Notes under the pieces: model-generated
Seen by the model: only the letters and a program-made list of their open reading frames with translations
Databases searched by the model: none
Told to the model about the DNA's origin: nothing
In this document: positions 7,971 to 16,459 of the stretch, in pieces
Position numbering within the stretch: the first letter of the stretch is position 1
Layout: every line of letters starts with the position of its first letter
DNA from: Chara braunii
Lineage: Eukaryota; Streptophyta; Charophyceae; Charales; Characeae
Assembly (NCBI GenBank): GCA_003427395.1
Contig: BFEA01000435.1
Location: 924,468-955,183 of the forward strand
Direction: 5' to 3'
DNA: 30,716 nucleotides
Position numbers and translations under genes: made by a program

Positions 7971-10762
7971 CCCCCCTCCGGCCCCAGGGGGCTCGGAGGC
8001 CCTCCTCCCACACTACCCTGGGTCCCTGTCAACGGGGGTACTTTCCAGTTCACCTTTTTCTTCGAAGGGCTCGTCTCGAGGTCGTAGAAATCGTCAGATA
8101 GTTCCAACCACTGCTTGTCATGAAGTTCCCGAAACAAGCGATCAGCAGTGGCAATGATGGCCGGGTCGGCGGGCTGCAGGTTGCTGTTCTCTGACGTCAC
8201 TTTGTCCACCACAGCACTCCTCGCGATATCCAAGTAGTCGGACTTGGCCAGGCGCTCGGACGGCTTCCATTCCCCGTCAGTGTCGACTATGGCCATGACC
8301 CACTCCCCCTTCCAATTTGCGGGCTGGATCGTCCCCGGGTGCCAAATCATGTCATGACCCCAGTCTGCCTCCGTGGAATGTGTGTGGTCCTGCCCTTCAA
8401 AGTGGATATTCTCATCCTTCCGAGAAGGATGTTGCAGGGGGACTTGACACCCTGGACGCAGAGGAGGAGGCGCAGCAGGCCGAGGTGTCAATCTCGCCAA
8501 CAGCTTACTAGGGGTCCTCCGCACGGGCGTCGCTTGTGAGGGCCGGTTTGTTGAGGGACTCGTCAACGAGGAGGCCGGGGATGGGAGCACCGGAGCAAGG
8601 CGGTAGTCGATGTTAATTTCCTCGGTGTCGCTATCCTCCTCAGGTGCACCGGTGTCGAAGACAACACCGGTGAAGGACTCTTCGTCGGCGTCGATCAAGG
8701 CACCGTAACTCTCGAGCCTCAGGACCGGCTCGGATTCGACAAAGTACAATAACTCCAGTCGGTCCAGGAAGTTCTTCGCGTTCAGGCGCGTGGCGCCGTA
8801 ATAGTTATCTAGCAGCGCCAACATGTGTTCCTTGAGGCGCATGTACTCGATGTCGGTGCCCCTCGCAGGCCGCTTCTCCAAGAAGAGGAACTCGTAGATC
8901 CTGCTCCTTTTTCGGGCGCTTAGCTTGAACCACATGTCTGTCGAAGGATCCCAAACGCGTCTCGGCTTCTCACTCTTCGTAATGAACTCACAGTGATATG
9001 CTCCCGAGTTGACCGCGGTTTTCAGGAAATCCAACGTGAATTGCAACCACTCTGAATTCCCCTCCAACGCAATGACGTTGCGACCACCCTTCAAAACCTC
9101 CCACACGACTTGTGCGTGCGCTTTCCCGAGGAACATGATGCCCTCCCCCTTCTTGCAAAGGAATTCCAGCAGATGGGCGAATTGCGTGGGGTTCCACTCA
9201 TGGCCCTTGTACACCACGGGATCACGCCCATGTATCACGACGGGCCATTCACAAGCGTCAAACGGCATCTCGGATATCTCAGTGGGAGTCACTTTCTGAT
9301 GTGCCCCCGCCGCGACAGCATCACCCGCCGCCAACCTCGCGTCGTAGACAACAGATGTGTTCTCCCGCAAGTCGTCGCCTTTGAAAAGGATGTACATGCG
9401 GTCGTCCAAGGAGTACAAGTTGTGGCCGACACTGAAACTTTTCTTTTGTTGCGTCCTCCTCACCCACTTCCCGGCCATTGCCTTCACGACGGACAGATGG
9501 TGTAGGTTGGTCATGAAGTAGTAGTCGTGCTCACGGGGGACGAACGCGACTACTATCCAGTGCGAGGGGAACAAGTGCTCCAGGAGGGCATTCAAACTCT
9601 CGAAGACTTTAGTTGTCCACTGTTTGATGTCCACCTGTTCGCACAAGTCGAGAACGCACGTGTGGCATCTCGTGATTCCGACCGCCCTCTCCAACTCCAC
9701 GACCTTCATCTGCGCATCCAGAGGGTCGACGTCGAACGGGGCAATAGATGTGACGTCCTTCGAGTCGTTCCACAGAATGTGCACCATCCCTTCGGCCAGC
9801 GCGACTTCCATGCTTTTCGAACTGCTGTCGGTCAACACGGAGAGGACCTTGTTCTTCCAGTCGATGGGTAACTTCTTGTTTTGGACTAGCTTTTTTGTCG
9901 CCTTGATCGACTTGTCGTTCTCGCAACCCATGTAGGGCGGATAGTCCTTGAACAAGGAGGAGTCACTGACAAGTTTCCTGCTCCCGTCCCACAACGCTGC
10001 ATCCAGCCCCTGCCCTTCAAACTTTGCCAAAATCGCCTCTCGTTTTTTCAGGAAGGGGTACTTAGTGGTCCAGTCACTGTCTGGCCGGTTCTCATGCTTG
10101 AACTGGTAGTAGTTCCACAACCGCACCAATATGCGATCGCACTTCACTAGTTGCACGGCCTCGTGCATCCCCAGCTTCCCTTGCTTCGCCAACGCGGAGG
10201 ACCCTGTCTGCACCCAGACCACCTCGCAGTTGATAACCTTCTTCAACAACTGGCATTTCTCATTGTCGGTAAGGGCCTCCATACTCTTCCAGCAGTGCGG
10301 ATCCGGGTCGGTGACCTGGACGAACCAGTCGCCTGGCTCTTTTTCCTTCTTGCCTTTCTTTTGTGGCCCTTCGATGGGGACATTGTAGACGACTACCTTT
10401 CGCCCGTCCTTCTCGTTTTCGATGTGGCTCACACCTGGCTTGAGGCCCTGCATCTTCTTCTTCTTCGCGATCCACTTCGCTCCTTCTGGTGCCAGCAGTC
10501 TGCCCGTTTCCCATCTGTCGAAAAATTCCATCTCGGCTTCCCATGCGCTTTTCCCTGCCATCGCGAGCGGAAAATAGGATCGAAGGGCAGCGTTCTGTTT
10601 CTTGATTCCTTGCTCGGTCTTGTCATCGGCGAGAGTCCACAAGTGATTGTACGACGTCCTATGGAGCGCCTTCGCACAAAATCTTCGCCATGCCTCCACC
10701 TGCGCCTGTTTCCCGCTGGGGTTACCCATAACAACTTTCGGGTAACCCAATTCCTTCCAACA
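7835..10762 (-). CDS. Beta-class amino-methyltransferase-like segment with degenerate motifs
   Basis: The frame is open from after TAG 10763-10765; the first ATG is at 10729. Counting from 10750, residues 10-340 are a mixed helical region with a Lys-rich linker. The core has permuted methyltransferase order: HTCVLDLCEQ (362-371) where DPPY is expected, HWIVVAFVP, MYILFKGDD, then HEWNPTQFAHLLEFL (517-531), matching the 'HPTQKP..L...L' box. Next comes GIMFLGKAHAQVVWEVLKGGRNVIALEGNSEWLQ, broken here only by the rule: FLGKAHAQV (540-548) stands where 'DPFxGSGTT' belongs, and GGRNVIALE ends at the acidic residue of motif II. So the fold is recognisable while SAM-binding and catalytic residues are not. 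Residues 700-770 are Ser/Pro-rich. The final 45 residues appear frameshifted. Confidence 0.65.
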   Translation of the reverse strand, partial: CWKELGYPKVVMGNPSGKQAQVEAWRRFCAKALHRTSYNHLWTLADDKTEQGIKKQNAALRSYFPLAMAGKSAWEAEMEFFDRWETGRLLAPEGAKWIAKKKKMQGLKPGVSHIENEKDGRKVVVYNVPIEGPQKKGKKEKEPGDWFVQVTDPDPHCWKSMEALTDNEKCQLLKKVINCEVVWVQTGSSALAKQGKLGMHEAVQLVKCDRILVRLWNYYQFKHENRPDSDWTTKYPFLKKREAILAKFEGQGLDAALWDGSRKLVSDSSLFKDYPPYMGCENDKSIKATKKLVQNKKLPIDWKNKVLSVLTDSSSKSMEVALAEGMVHILWNDSKDVTSIAPFDVDPLDAQMKVVELERAVGITRCHTCVLDLCEQVDIKQWTTKVFESLNALLEHLFPSHWIVVAFVPREHDYYFMTNLHHLSVVKAMAGKWVRRTQQKKSFSVGHNLYSLDDRMYILFKGDDLRENTSVVYDARLAAGDAVAAGAHQKVTPTEISEMPFDACEWPVVIHGRDPVVYKGHEWNPTQFAHLLEFLCKKGEGIMFLGKAHAQVVWEVLKGGRNVIALEGNSEWLQFTLDFLKTAVNSGAYHCEFITKSEKPRRVWDPSTDMWFKLSARKRSRIYEFLFLEKRPARGTDIEYMRLKEHMLALLDNYYGATRLNAKNFLDRLELLYFVESEPVLRLESYGALIDADEESFTGVVFDTGAPEEDSDTEEINIDYRLAPVLPSPASSLTSPSTNRPSQATPVRRTPSKLLARLTPRPAAPPPLRPGCQVPLQHPSRKDENIHFEGQDHTHSTEADWGHDMIWHPGTIQPANWKGEWVMAIVDTDGEWKPSERLAKSDYLDIARSAVVDKVTSENSNLQPADPAIIATADRLFRELHDKQWLELSDDFYDLETSPSKKKVNWKVPPLTGTQGSVGGGPPSPLGPEGGEAVATRKEVAEAVAIRHQGEARRHHRLPLAVRAGSRTAAWGKGG

Positions 10763-10809
10763 CTACCGAATGTCTCTCATGGAGAGTTTCAGCTGTCTCG
10801 GAGGGGCCT

Positions 10810-11739
10810 TCAGGTCTTTCTTGTTGTCCTCGGCGCTGACCAGAAGTACCCCTCAAAGTCCTCGTCCGAGAAGTACACAATTCGTGCAGGCCAGCGCTCG
10901 AAGTTGTACCTCACCGCCACATCGGTGTCAAGTAGCGCCCTGGCCGTAGCCGCGTTATGCTGGCCCGCCACAGCGTAGTAGTAGTATTGCCCTGCCAGCT
11001 CGTCCTTCCAGTCCTCTGGCTTCAGACGATCCGCCCGCACCCCGGGCGTCGGTTTAACCAGCCCCAGAGGTGCGAGCTTTAGTGTCGGCAGCTCGTAAGT
11101 CTTCTCGGTCTGAGAGTAGGCCGTCGTCATTGTGTCAATAATGGCCTGTATTTGCACGGGATCCAAGGAACGCTGGTTGTATGCCGCCTCCCACTCGCCG
11201 ATGTCGATGACTTGCGACGGGTTAATGGCGAACTCCCGCTTTGTTCGCATGCCGTTTTTCCATTCCACGAAGTATGCGGCGTCGATGTCGATGACACCTC
11301 TGGGCTGGAAAGGGGCCGACTGGGTTAGCTTCTGAGCCGAGGCCGGGCCCTTTTGACTCGACGCGCCGACATGCCCCTCAGCTCCCTTCCTTTTCCCCCC
11401 TGACTGTTGTAGGGTCTTTGTCTTCTGCTTCTTTTTAGCTCCCGGCGCCTCCCCCTCAGAACCTCCCCTTCTCTTTTGTGTAGACTGTTGTTCCCCTCCC
11501 TCCCCACCGGAAACGACGCCAACTGTCCTGTCCTCCGACCCCAAGGCGCGACCGCCACCCGACATCGACAGCTGCTCGACGACCGTTGCCCCTCTCGCAG
11601 CCCCCGGAATTCTCAGCGTCCCGCGATCTCCGAGTCTATGCGGCGAAACTCGCGTGTCCTCCTCTTCTTCCTCCTCGCTGTCATCGAAGCGACCGCGTTC
11701 CTCACCCTGTCGGGGCTGTACTGAACCACCGGAACCCAT
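10810..11739 (-). CDS. ParB/Srx-like domain segment
   Basis: Residues 1-150 are disordered: an acidic patch (EEEEEED near 23-29), Gly-rich stretches and a basic NLS-like cluster KKKQKTK near 102-108. Residues about 165-300 follow the ParB N-terminal fold order: FAINPSQV, then SLDPVQIQAIIDTM (the helix found in 'L..L..SI'), then a strand YYYYAVAGQHNAATARALL in place of the usual AGERRWRAA box, then WPARIVYFSDEDFEGYF, matching 'IPVIV.DLSDEE'. ParB-family domains bind DNA and many use CTP or act as nucleases; whether GQHN keeps that chemistry is unclear. The frame shifts just after DFEGYF, and the other frame continues with VSAEDNKKDLKAPP. Confidence 0.6.
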   Translation of the reverse strand: MGSGGSVQPRQGEERGRFDDSEEEEEEDTRVSPHRLGDRGTLRIPGAARGATVVEQLSMSGGGRALGSEDRTVGVVSGGEGGEQQSTQKRRGGSEGEAPGAKKKQKTKTLQQSGGKRKGAEGHVGASSQKGPASAQKLTQSAPFQPRGVIDIDAAYFVEWKNGMRTKREFAINPSQVIDIGEWEAAYNQRSLDPVQIQAIIDTMTTAYSQTEKTYELPTLKLAPLGLVKPTPGVRADRLKPEDWKDELAGQYYYYAVAGQHNAATARALLDTDVAVRYNFERWPARIVYFSDEDFEGYFWSAPRTTRKT

Positions 11740-12273
11740 TTACTCGCCTTCGGTGGGAGCAACACTGGAAACGAACCCGGAACACATTTGCACAGGAAGC
11801 GACAGTTCCAGGTCGCTCGAAATTTGGCAGGGATCGTCGAGGTCGAAGTCGGTCTTCTCGACCTCGTCAAAAAACTCCCTAGCCGAAACAAGACCTCCCT
11901 CCGCGACTTCAGTGTAGAAAGGGGTCCTCAAAGCCCCCCCACCAAACCCCTGGAACAGATCCCACGAGAGAATCGCCCCTTTCGCAACTGCCAAAACGTC
12001 GCCCTTTGAATTGTAAACGACATGCATCAGGTAGCACTGCTTGTCGTGGTTTTTCGATGGCTGCCATCCCTTGACCGAGTCGAGCACTCTTCGTCCTTTT
12101 CTATCTTCCACGAAGATGACAGGATCGCAAGGCGGTTTCATGGGCTCGTCATCTTCGGCGAAGCACCAATCGACGAACCACTTCGTGTGTGCATGATTCA
12201 ACCACGATTTTGCATTCGTCGACTCCCTCCCCGAGGTCCCCGTAGGCTGCTCCTCGCCTCTTGACGTAGACAT
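11740..12273 (-). CDS. N-terminal segment, unknown domain
   Basis: This segment has 177 residues from ATG 12273, chosen because the upstream extension has only a TTG start. A short Ser/Thr-rich leader precedes a compact region containing KWFVDWCFAEDDEP, DPVIFVEDRKGRRVLDSVKGW, CYLMHVVYNSKGDVLAVAKG and an acidic tail rich in Asp/Glu. I recognise no family; the alternating hydrophobic pattern suggests a small beta-rich domain. It ends with TAA immediately followed, in the same frame, by the ATG of the ParB-like segment, so readthrough would fuse the two. Confidence 0.55.
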   Translation of the reverse strand: MSTSRGEEQPTGTSGRESTNAKSWLNHAHTKWFVDWCFAEDDEPMKPPCDPVIFVEDRKGRRVLDSVKGWQPSKNHDKQCYLMHVVYNSKGDVLAVAKGAILSWDLFQGFGGGALRTPFYTEVAEGGLVSAREFFDEVEKTDFDLDDPCQISSDLELSLPVQMCSGFVSSVAPTEGE

Positions 12274-12343
12274 TGTGTCTGCACCAGACGTAGCGGAGGA
12301 TGCATTCGAAAACAAACAACACCACCAATAATCAGCAAATGGG

Positions 12344-12827
12344 GAACTTCGGATACCGGCGGACTACAAGCCATGCAAATAGAAAAGCAGAACACCGCAA
12401 AGGAAAAAGCAGGTGCGCTGGCGGCGAGCGAACAGCGTAGAGGGGAATGGTGGTTGTCGACAGTTAGCGCGCAAGCGGGCAGCTTTAGAACTCTTTATAG
12501 CATATGTTAGAAGTTCGGATTACGGCGAACTTCGTCCATAGGAGGTCAAGATTGCGCACGTTTCTCATATTGCGGACCTCCTTTGTTCTTCCGGACTGGA
12601 AAATTCCAGGCCGAGAGATTGTTGGGACATGTGGTTACTATAGAAGATCGCTCCACCATCGGAGAATATGTATCATGAGCGATGTCCGGATTCCGGCGGA
12701 CTTCAGCAAATGTTGATGGGCCATTGTGACAGGGTCCGACCTTGTTCCACCAGAATCCGAGGTAGACGGTGCATGAAGTTCCGACAGAGAAAAACTTGTT
12801 CGCGTAGTTCGGATGTCGGCGAACTTC
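12344..12827. repeat. Palindrome copies upstream of the ParB-like gene
   Basis: Well-conserved copies are at 12344-12367, 12510-12533, 12681-12704 and 12804-12827, all in the orientation with GGAT left of centre. The first sits about 70 bp 5' of the inferred start codon at 12273. Variants include CTAC in place of CTTC and GATG or GTAG in place of GAAG at the outer ends. Confidence 0.85.
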
Positions 12828-12958
12828 CTATCTTACAAGCATCATAATGGTCGACAATTGTGCATGGTGATTGTGCATCATTGGGAATCAACTGGCTGGC
12901 AGACAGTGTGCAAATGCCATAACGCGAGAAACCGTGCCGGAGGGCAGTTCCGTTCGCG

Positions 12959-13141
12959 AGGTGCGAAACTCCGCTCGAAACAGACCCACATCAAACAAGA
13001 AGGTCCACCGAACTGACCACAGTTGCGAATGAGCATCTCGAAAGACTGCCCGAACAACTGATAACCTGCGGGATCCGGGGGGGTGTTCTATTTGTGGAGT
13101 GCGAAACTCTGCTGGAAACAGACACAGATCCAACAAGAAGG
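12959..13141 (+). repeat. Direct repeat, offset about 138 bp
   Basis: GTGCGAAACTC followed by GAAACAGAC and CAACAAGAAGG occurs at 12961-13005 and, slightly diverged, at 13099-13142. Confidence 0.7.
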
Positions 13142-13282
13142 GCCCTAAGAGTGCAGTTGGCCATTCGCGACGTCAACGAACGACTGTTTGGCACATCTTG
13201 TAGGCGGTTGCGCGACAACCGCTTCGGGACGAAAGCCTTCCCGTACACGTGTGTCCGGGTCAGTGACGCATCGAGTTTATTT

Positions 13283-13756
13283 GAAGCTCGGATGGGGGAG
13301 GACTTAGAATGCGAGTAGATAAAGAACGGATCCATATGCTGGTCCATGAATTACCTGGACTGTAGTCGCTTCCTCACGCAACTCGACGAACCGCGGAGCG
13401 GCCTTGGACACACCCACGCATCACCCAAAATCCAAAGTTCGTCGGGATCCGAACTTCTGGAGGGGGCGACCGGAAGAGACAGGCCTTACTTAGTTGACAG
13501 GCTGGTTAAGAAGGCGAAGTCCGCCCACATCCGAGCGCGGACGAAACGAGTCGTCTAGGCAAGGACGGACACGGGCCGTTGTCGCATGAGGCCGCCAGAA
13601 AAAACGACAGAGCAATATGAATCCGCACTTGTGCGGTCACCGGAACCCGACGTACGAGGTCTGGTGAAGGTGGGGGTCCGACGAAGGGGCGTAAGGAAAC
13701 ACACAGTCGGTTCGAAGGCATTGTGGAAAAGCGAAGTTCGCCGGGATCCGAACATA
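13283..13756. repeat. Palindrome copies, mostly in reverse orientation
   Basis: Copies are at 13283-13306 (decayed), 13434-13457, 13516-13539 (decayed right arm) and 13733-13756. In contrast to the cluster at 12344-12827, the last three have the GATCC side on the right. Confidence 0.75.
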
Positions 13757-13973
13757 GGGCCGGTGCTGGAGAGAGACGCGATGTGCGTGACGAAGGCTTT
13801 GCACTTTCGTGTTCAGTGCAATCAGCTGCGTGTCAGAAAGCCACGGCGTCGGAGGACAGACAAAAGTGTGTTGAGATAAATAGCTCGGGCTTTGCACCAC
13901 ACGTGCGCCATATAGTTTCTACTATCAACTATTGCCTCTCACACCTCTCGCTCCTTTTCCCTCAAGCACGAGG

Positions 13974-15092
13974 TCAGACAACCCGTTCAGATCTGGTTAC
14001 ATTCGGGGTCCCTCGGGGACGAGGTCGTGACCCGAAGCCATACATAGCATTCATTGGTGATCCATAAACGTGGATCTGCGGTTCTTTGACTGACGCATTC
14101 TCCGAAAAGACGGACATGTATTTCATCCGAACGAAAACTCCCGGTCGGGCTAAGGAATTCCCAATACAGTCNTGCGGTTCTTTGACTGACGCATTCTCCG
14201 AAAAGACGGACATGTATTTCATCCGAACGAAAACTCCCGGTCGGGCTAAGGAATTCCCAATACAGTCTCGTATGTCAGACACTTTCTCTTCCACTTCATG
14301 CCACAATGAAAAGTTTTGGACCTGCCCTGCTATCAGGAGGTCCGGCCACCCATCTACACGTTGTGGCCCGCGCGCTTCGACGAATTTAGACCCCTCAAGT
14401 ACCACCTCGTTTCGTGACACAAGCACAACTGCATCGACAAGTTTCCTACTTTTGTTACAAGTGGCGACACACAGCACTCTGGCGAAATCGGTTCGGGATA
14501 CAGTCAACCTCACACAACAGTAAGACACAGCTTGTGGAGAAAGACCAGGGCAATGGAGCGGGTAGTGCTCCAGGAACGAGCAGTGACGAGCGTAGTCCTG
14601 CAACTCTTGTTTTCGCGAGCCTGTCCACGTGCGTGGCGACGACATGACGTAGTGACACTCTAGGCGACTGAAATGGCGGCTAATGCAACTCATTGTTCTA
14701 CGCATACGGCTCAGGAACTTGTGTCCGAGGACAGCGTCAGGCAGCGTGATGAGGTCTCCAAACTCCAACATGTTGGCGAACTTGTACTGGCTGGCCCAAG
14801 GGCATCGACTCTCCATCGCGGCCCAATTGACATCGTGCCAACCGTCAAGATGTTCATCCATGCACGGGACAACGATCATCCACAGGTCCTCTTCGAAGTC
14901 CTCTCTGGTGGCTCCGTGGATCGAAGTCACGCCGTTGAAGTGCCTCACGGATTTCGCACAAGGAGGAAACGGTTCTGCCAAGCGCATGTGCATCTCGGGA
15001 CTCATGGTCTCCGGTGTCGAGAATATCGAATGCATGATCCGTGGTGTCGAGAAGTTCCCTTCCATTACGCACCCTACACACCACGGATACAT
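13974..15092 (-). CDS. Unrecognised protein, ORF crossing an assembly gap
   Basis: The frame stays open for about 370 codons from ATG 15092 (or 15065) to 13974. Removing the duplicated gap flank (96 bp, 32 codons) keeps it open, leaving about 340 residues. Composition is protein-like: TREDFEEDLWMIVVPCMDEH, WASQYKFANMLEFGDLITL, LVDAVVLVSRNEVVLEGSKF, GPQRVDGWPDLLIAGQ and LWHEVEEKVSDIRDC. I recognise no domain. Early repeats of FSTP (FSTPRIM, FSTPETM) are seen. A middle part near CSFLEHYPLHCPGLSPQ is less convincing and could be an in-frame intron. It may be a transposon-borne or lineage-specific gene; a chance ORF of this length is unlikely but possible. Confidence 0.45.
   Translation of the reverse strand: MYPWCVGCVMEGNFSTPRIMHSIFSTPETMSPEMHMRLAEPFPPCAKSVRHFNGVTSIHGATREDFEEDLWMIVVPCMDEHLDGWHDVNWAAMESRCPWASQYKFANMLEFGDLITLPDAVLGHKFLSRMRRTMSCISRHFSRLECHYVMSSPRTWTGSRKQELQDYARHCSFLEHYPLHCPGLSPQAVSYCCVRLTVSRTDFARVLCVATCNKSRKLVDAVVLVSRNEVVLEGSKFVEARGPQRVDGWPDLLIAGQVQNFSLWHEVEEKVSDIRDCIGNSLARPGVFVRMKYMSVFSENASVKEPXDCIGNSLARPGVFVRMKYMSVFSENASVKEPQIHVYGSPMNAMYGFGSRPRPRGTPNVTRSERVV
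14077..14267 (+). other. Assembly gap with duplicated flanks (first)
   Basis: A single N at 14172 is flanked by two identical 95-bp segments, 14077-14171 and 14173-14267. This is the pattern of two contigs whose overlapping ends were joined with a placeholder and not merged. Confidence 0.9.
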
Positions 15093-15488
15093 ATCAAACG
15101 AAACACACGGCCACGTACACAGTCGTAAATGGAGTCGGCAAATGGCCACTCCCTTTTGCCACGCCTACACGTAGTCGGCAGGTCACGAACTGTATATTCA
15201 CGAGGTTCCACACGCCTTCAAGTACTGCACATGCACAGGGAAATGAGGCCCAATGACAAGGGACCCAATGACAGGGCGGATGACAGGCGGAAACGTGATG
15301 TTGGCGACACCTGTCTACAACACGTTTAACATCCTGATTCGTAAACACCCCACGTATGAAGCTACGGAAATTTGAAGTCTGTGCATTGAAATTATTCGGA
15401 GTCAATTCAAAAAAATATCGACAGATGCGGGTCGAAAATGCACGGTCGTAATGCGAAGAACTGTGAAACCGAAGTGTTTGTAGGAAAG

Positions 15489-16459
15489 CAAAGTTTGGCG
15501 GGATCCGAACTTTGAGAAGGTGCGAGAGACTGGGAGATAGAGAGCTCACCGCCACAACACGTTCGTAGCAACGCTAAGCGATTGCTTAATTTCACTGCCC
15601 AGGAGGGAAACCGAAGTCTCGTTGGAAAAAGGTCAATAATTGGTAGTCTGCCGACATCCGAACTTGTGTCCTTGATGCAATTAATGGGCCGCCGGAAACA
15701 CCAAAGTAAGAACCTGCATCATACGAAAATGCGAAGTTCGCCTGGATCCGCACATGACGTTTGCGCCAATATCCGTCCCTGCGTGCTTTCTGGAATCATG
15801 GCGCACAAGGACGACTACAGTCTCAAAGGTGGCCCGGCGAGAAGGCGGTTTCACGGTATTCTACGCGCCCAACGTCCGAAGCTCCAATCCGGGCAAGTGT
15901 GGTCGATGACTGAATTTCGGAGCCCCTCGAAGTTCGGATACGGGCGGACTTGGTTATTGTTCAAATCCAAGGGCAACCAGGCGAGCCACAGACNGATGAC
16001 TGAATTTCGGAGCCCCTCGAAGTTCGGATACGGGCGGACTTGGTTATTGTTCAAATCCAAGGGCAACCAGGCGAGCCACAGACAGGGCTCGTCCATAACT
16101 TCGTGAGAGCGCATGAGAGAGCCAGACAAGGTTTGTCGAGCTCTTAGTCCCGCAGTGTCTTGAAGTCCGGATTCCAGCGGACTTCGCATTCCAGCACATT
16201 AAGACAACAGCACAAGTTCGCCCGCACTCGAACTTGACGTGTTTCCAAACGGTCGTCGGCCTTTTCACGCTCCGAAAGTCTCATGTCTACCTATCGATCG
16301 TCAGAAGAAGTTCGGATACCGGCGAACTTCGAGTATTTTCCATACCGCCTTCGGTCCTTTGATGCGCATGCGGTACCGGACAGGCTTGCGTTGCTGTGTG
16401 AATCGAGTGGCTCATGAGAGGGCGAATGGGAATGGGAAGTTCGCCGGGATCCGGACTTC
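15489..16459. repeat. Palindrome cluster (eight copies plus one assembly duplicate)
   Basis: Copies are at 15489-15513, 15643-15666, 15733-15756, 15929-15952 (duplicated at 16019-16042 by the assembly artefact), 16162-16185, 16213-16236, 16307-16330 and 16436-16459, in mixed orientation. The copy at 15489 begins CAAAGTTTGG and ends CCGAACTTTG; the copy at 16213 begins CAAGTTCG and ends CGAACTTG. In both the outer bases changed on both arms together, keeping the palindrome. Confidence 0.85.
15905..16083 (+). other. Assembly gap with duplicated flanks (second)
   Basis: A single N at 15994 is flanked by identical 89-bp segments, 15905-15993 and 15995-16083. As at 14172, this looks like an unmerged contig overlap. 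Confidence 0.9.

Larger units (their letters stand above)
6542..12273 (-). pseudogene. Broken single-reading-frame gene: ParB-like domain plus degenerate DNA methyltransferase fold
   Basis: Consecutive minus-strand frames join with no visible intron: N-terminal domain (12273-11740), ParB-like part (11739-10810), methyltransferase-like part (10762-7835), Gly/Ser-rich and acidic tails (to 6542). Breaks seen are an in-frame TAA at 11740-11742, a frameshift near 10838-10847, an in-frame TAG at 10763-10765, a frameshift in a G-run near 7970, a TAG at 7551-7553 and a frame change near 7440. Protein-like sequence continues on both sides of each break. ParB-domain plus amino-methyltransferase fusions are known from phages and plasmids, so I infer an ancient bacterial or phage origin. 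The first ATG (12273) follows a palindrome copy by about 70 bp. An alternative is several separate genes or programmed recoding, but six lesions favour decay, or partly sequencing error. Confidence 0.75.
12370..13970. other. Intergenic, no gene recognised
   Basis: This spacer of about 1.6 kb contains only dispersed palindromes and a short direct repeat. GC content is moderate and no open frame has protein-like composition on either strand. It separates two minus-strand reading frames and could hold the promoter of the ParB-like gene; no clear TATA element was identified. Confidence 0.5.

Noticed and set aside
10151-10978. 275-codon plus-strand open frame, and others opposite the methyltransferase segment
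   Set aside because: They lie antisense to a better-supported frame with recognisable motifs; their openness follows from codon use on the other strand.
14086-14523. Protein with an internal 32-residue repeat
   Set aside because: The repeat is created by the duplicated flanks of the single-N gap at 14172, and the frame is antisense to a better candidate.
15582-16106. 174-codon plus-strand frame
   Set aside because: It spans the assembly duplication at 15905-16083 and several palindromes; no protein-like features otherwise.
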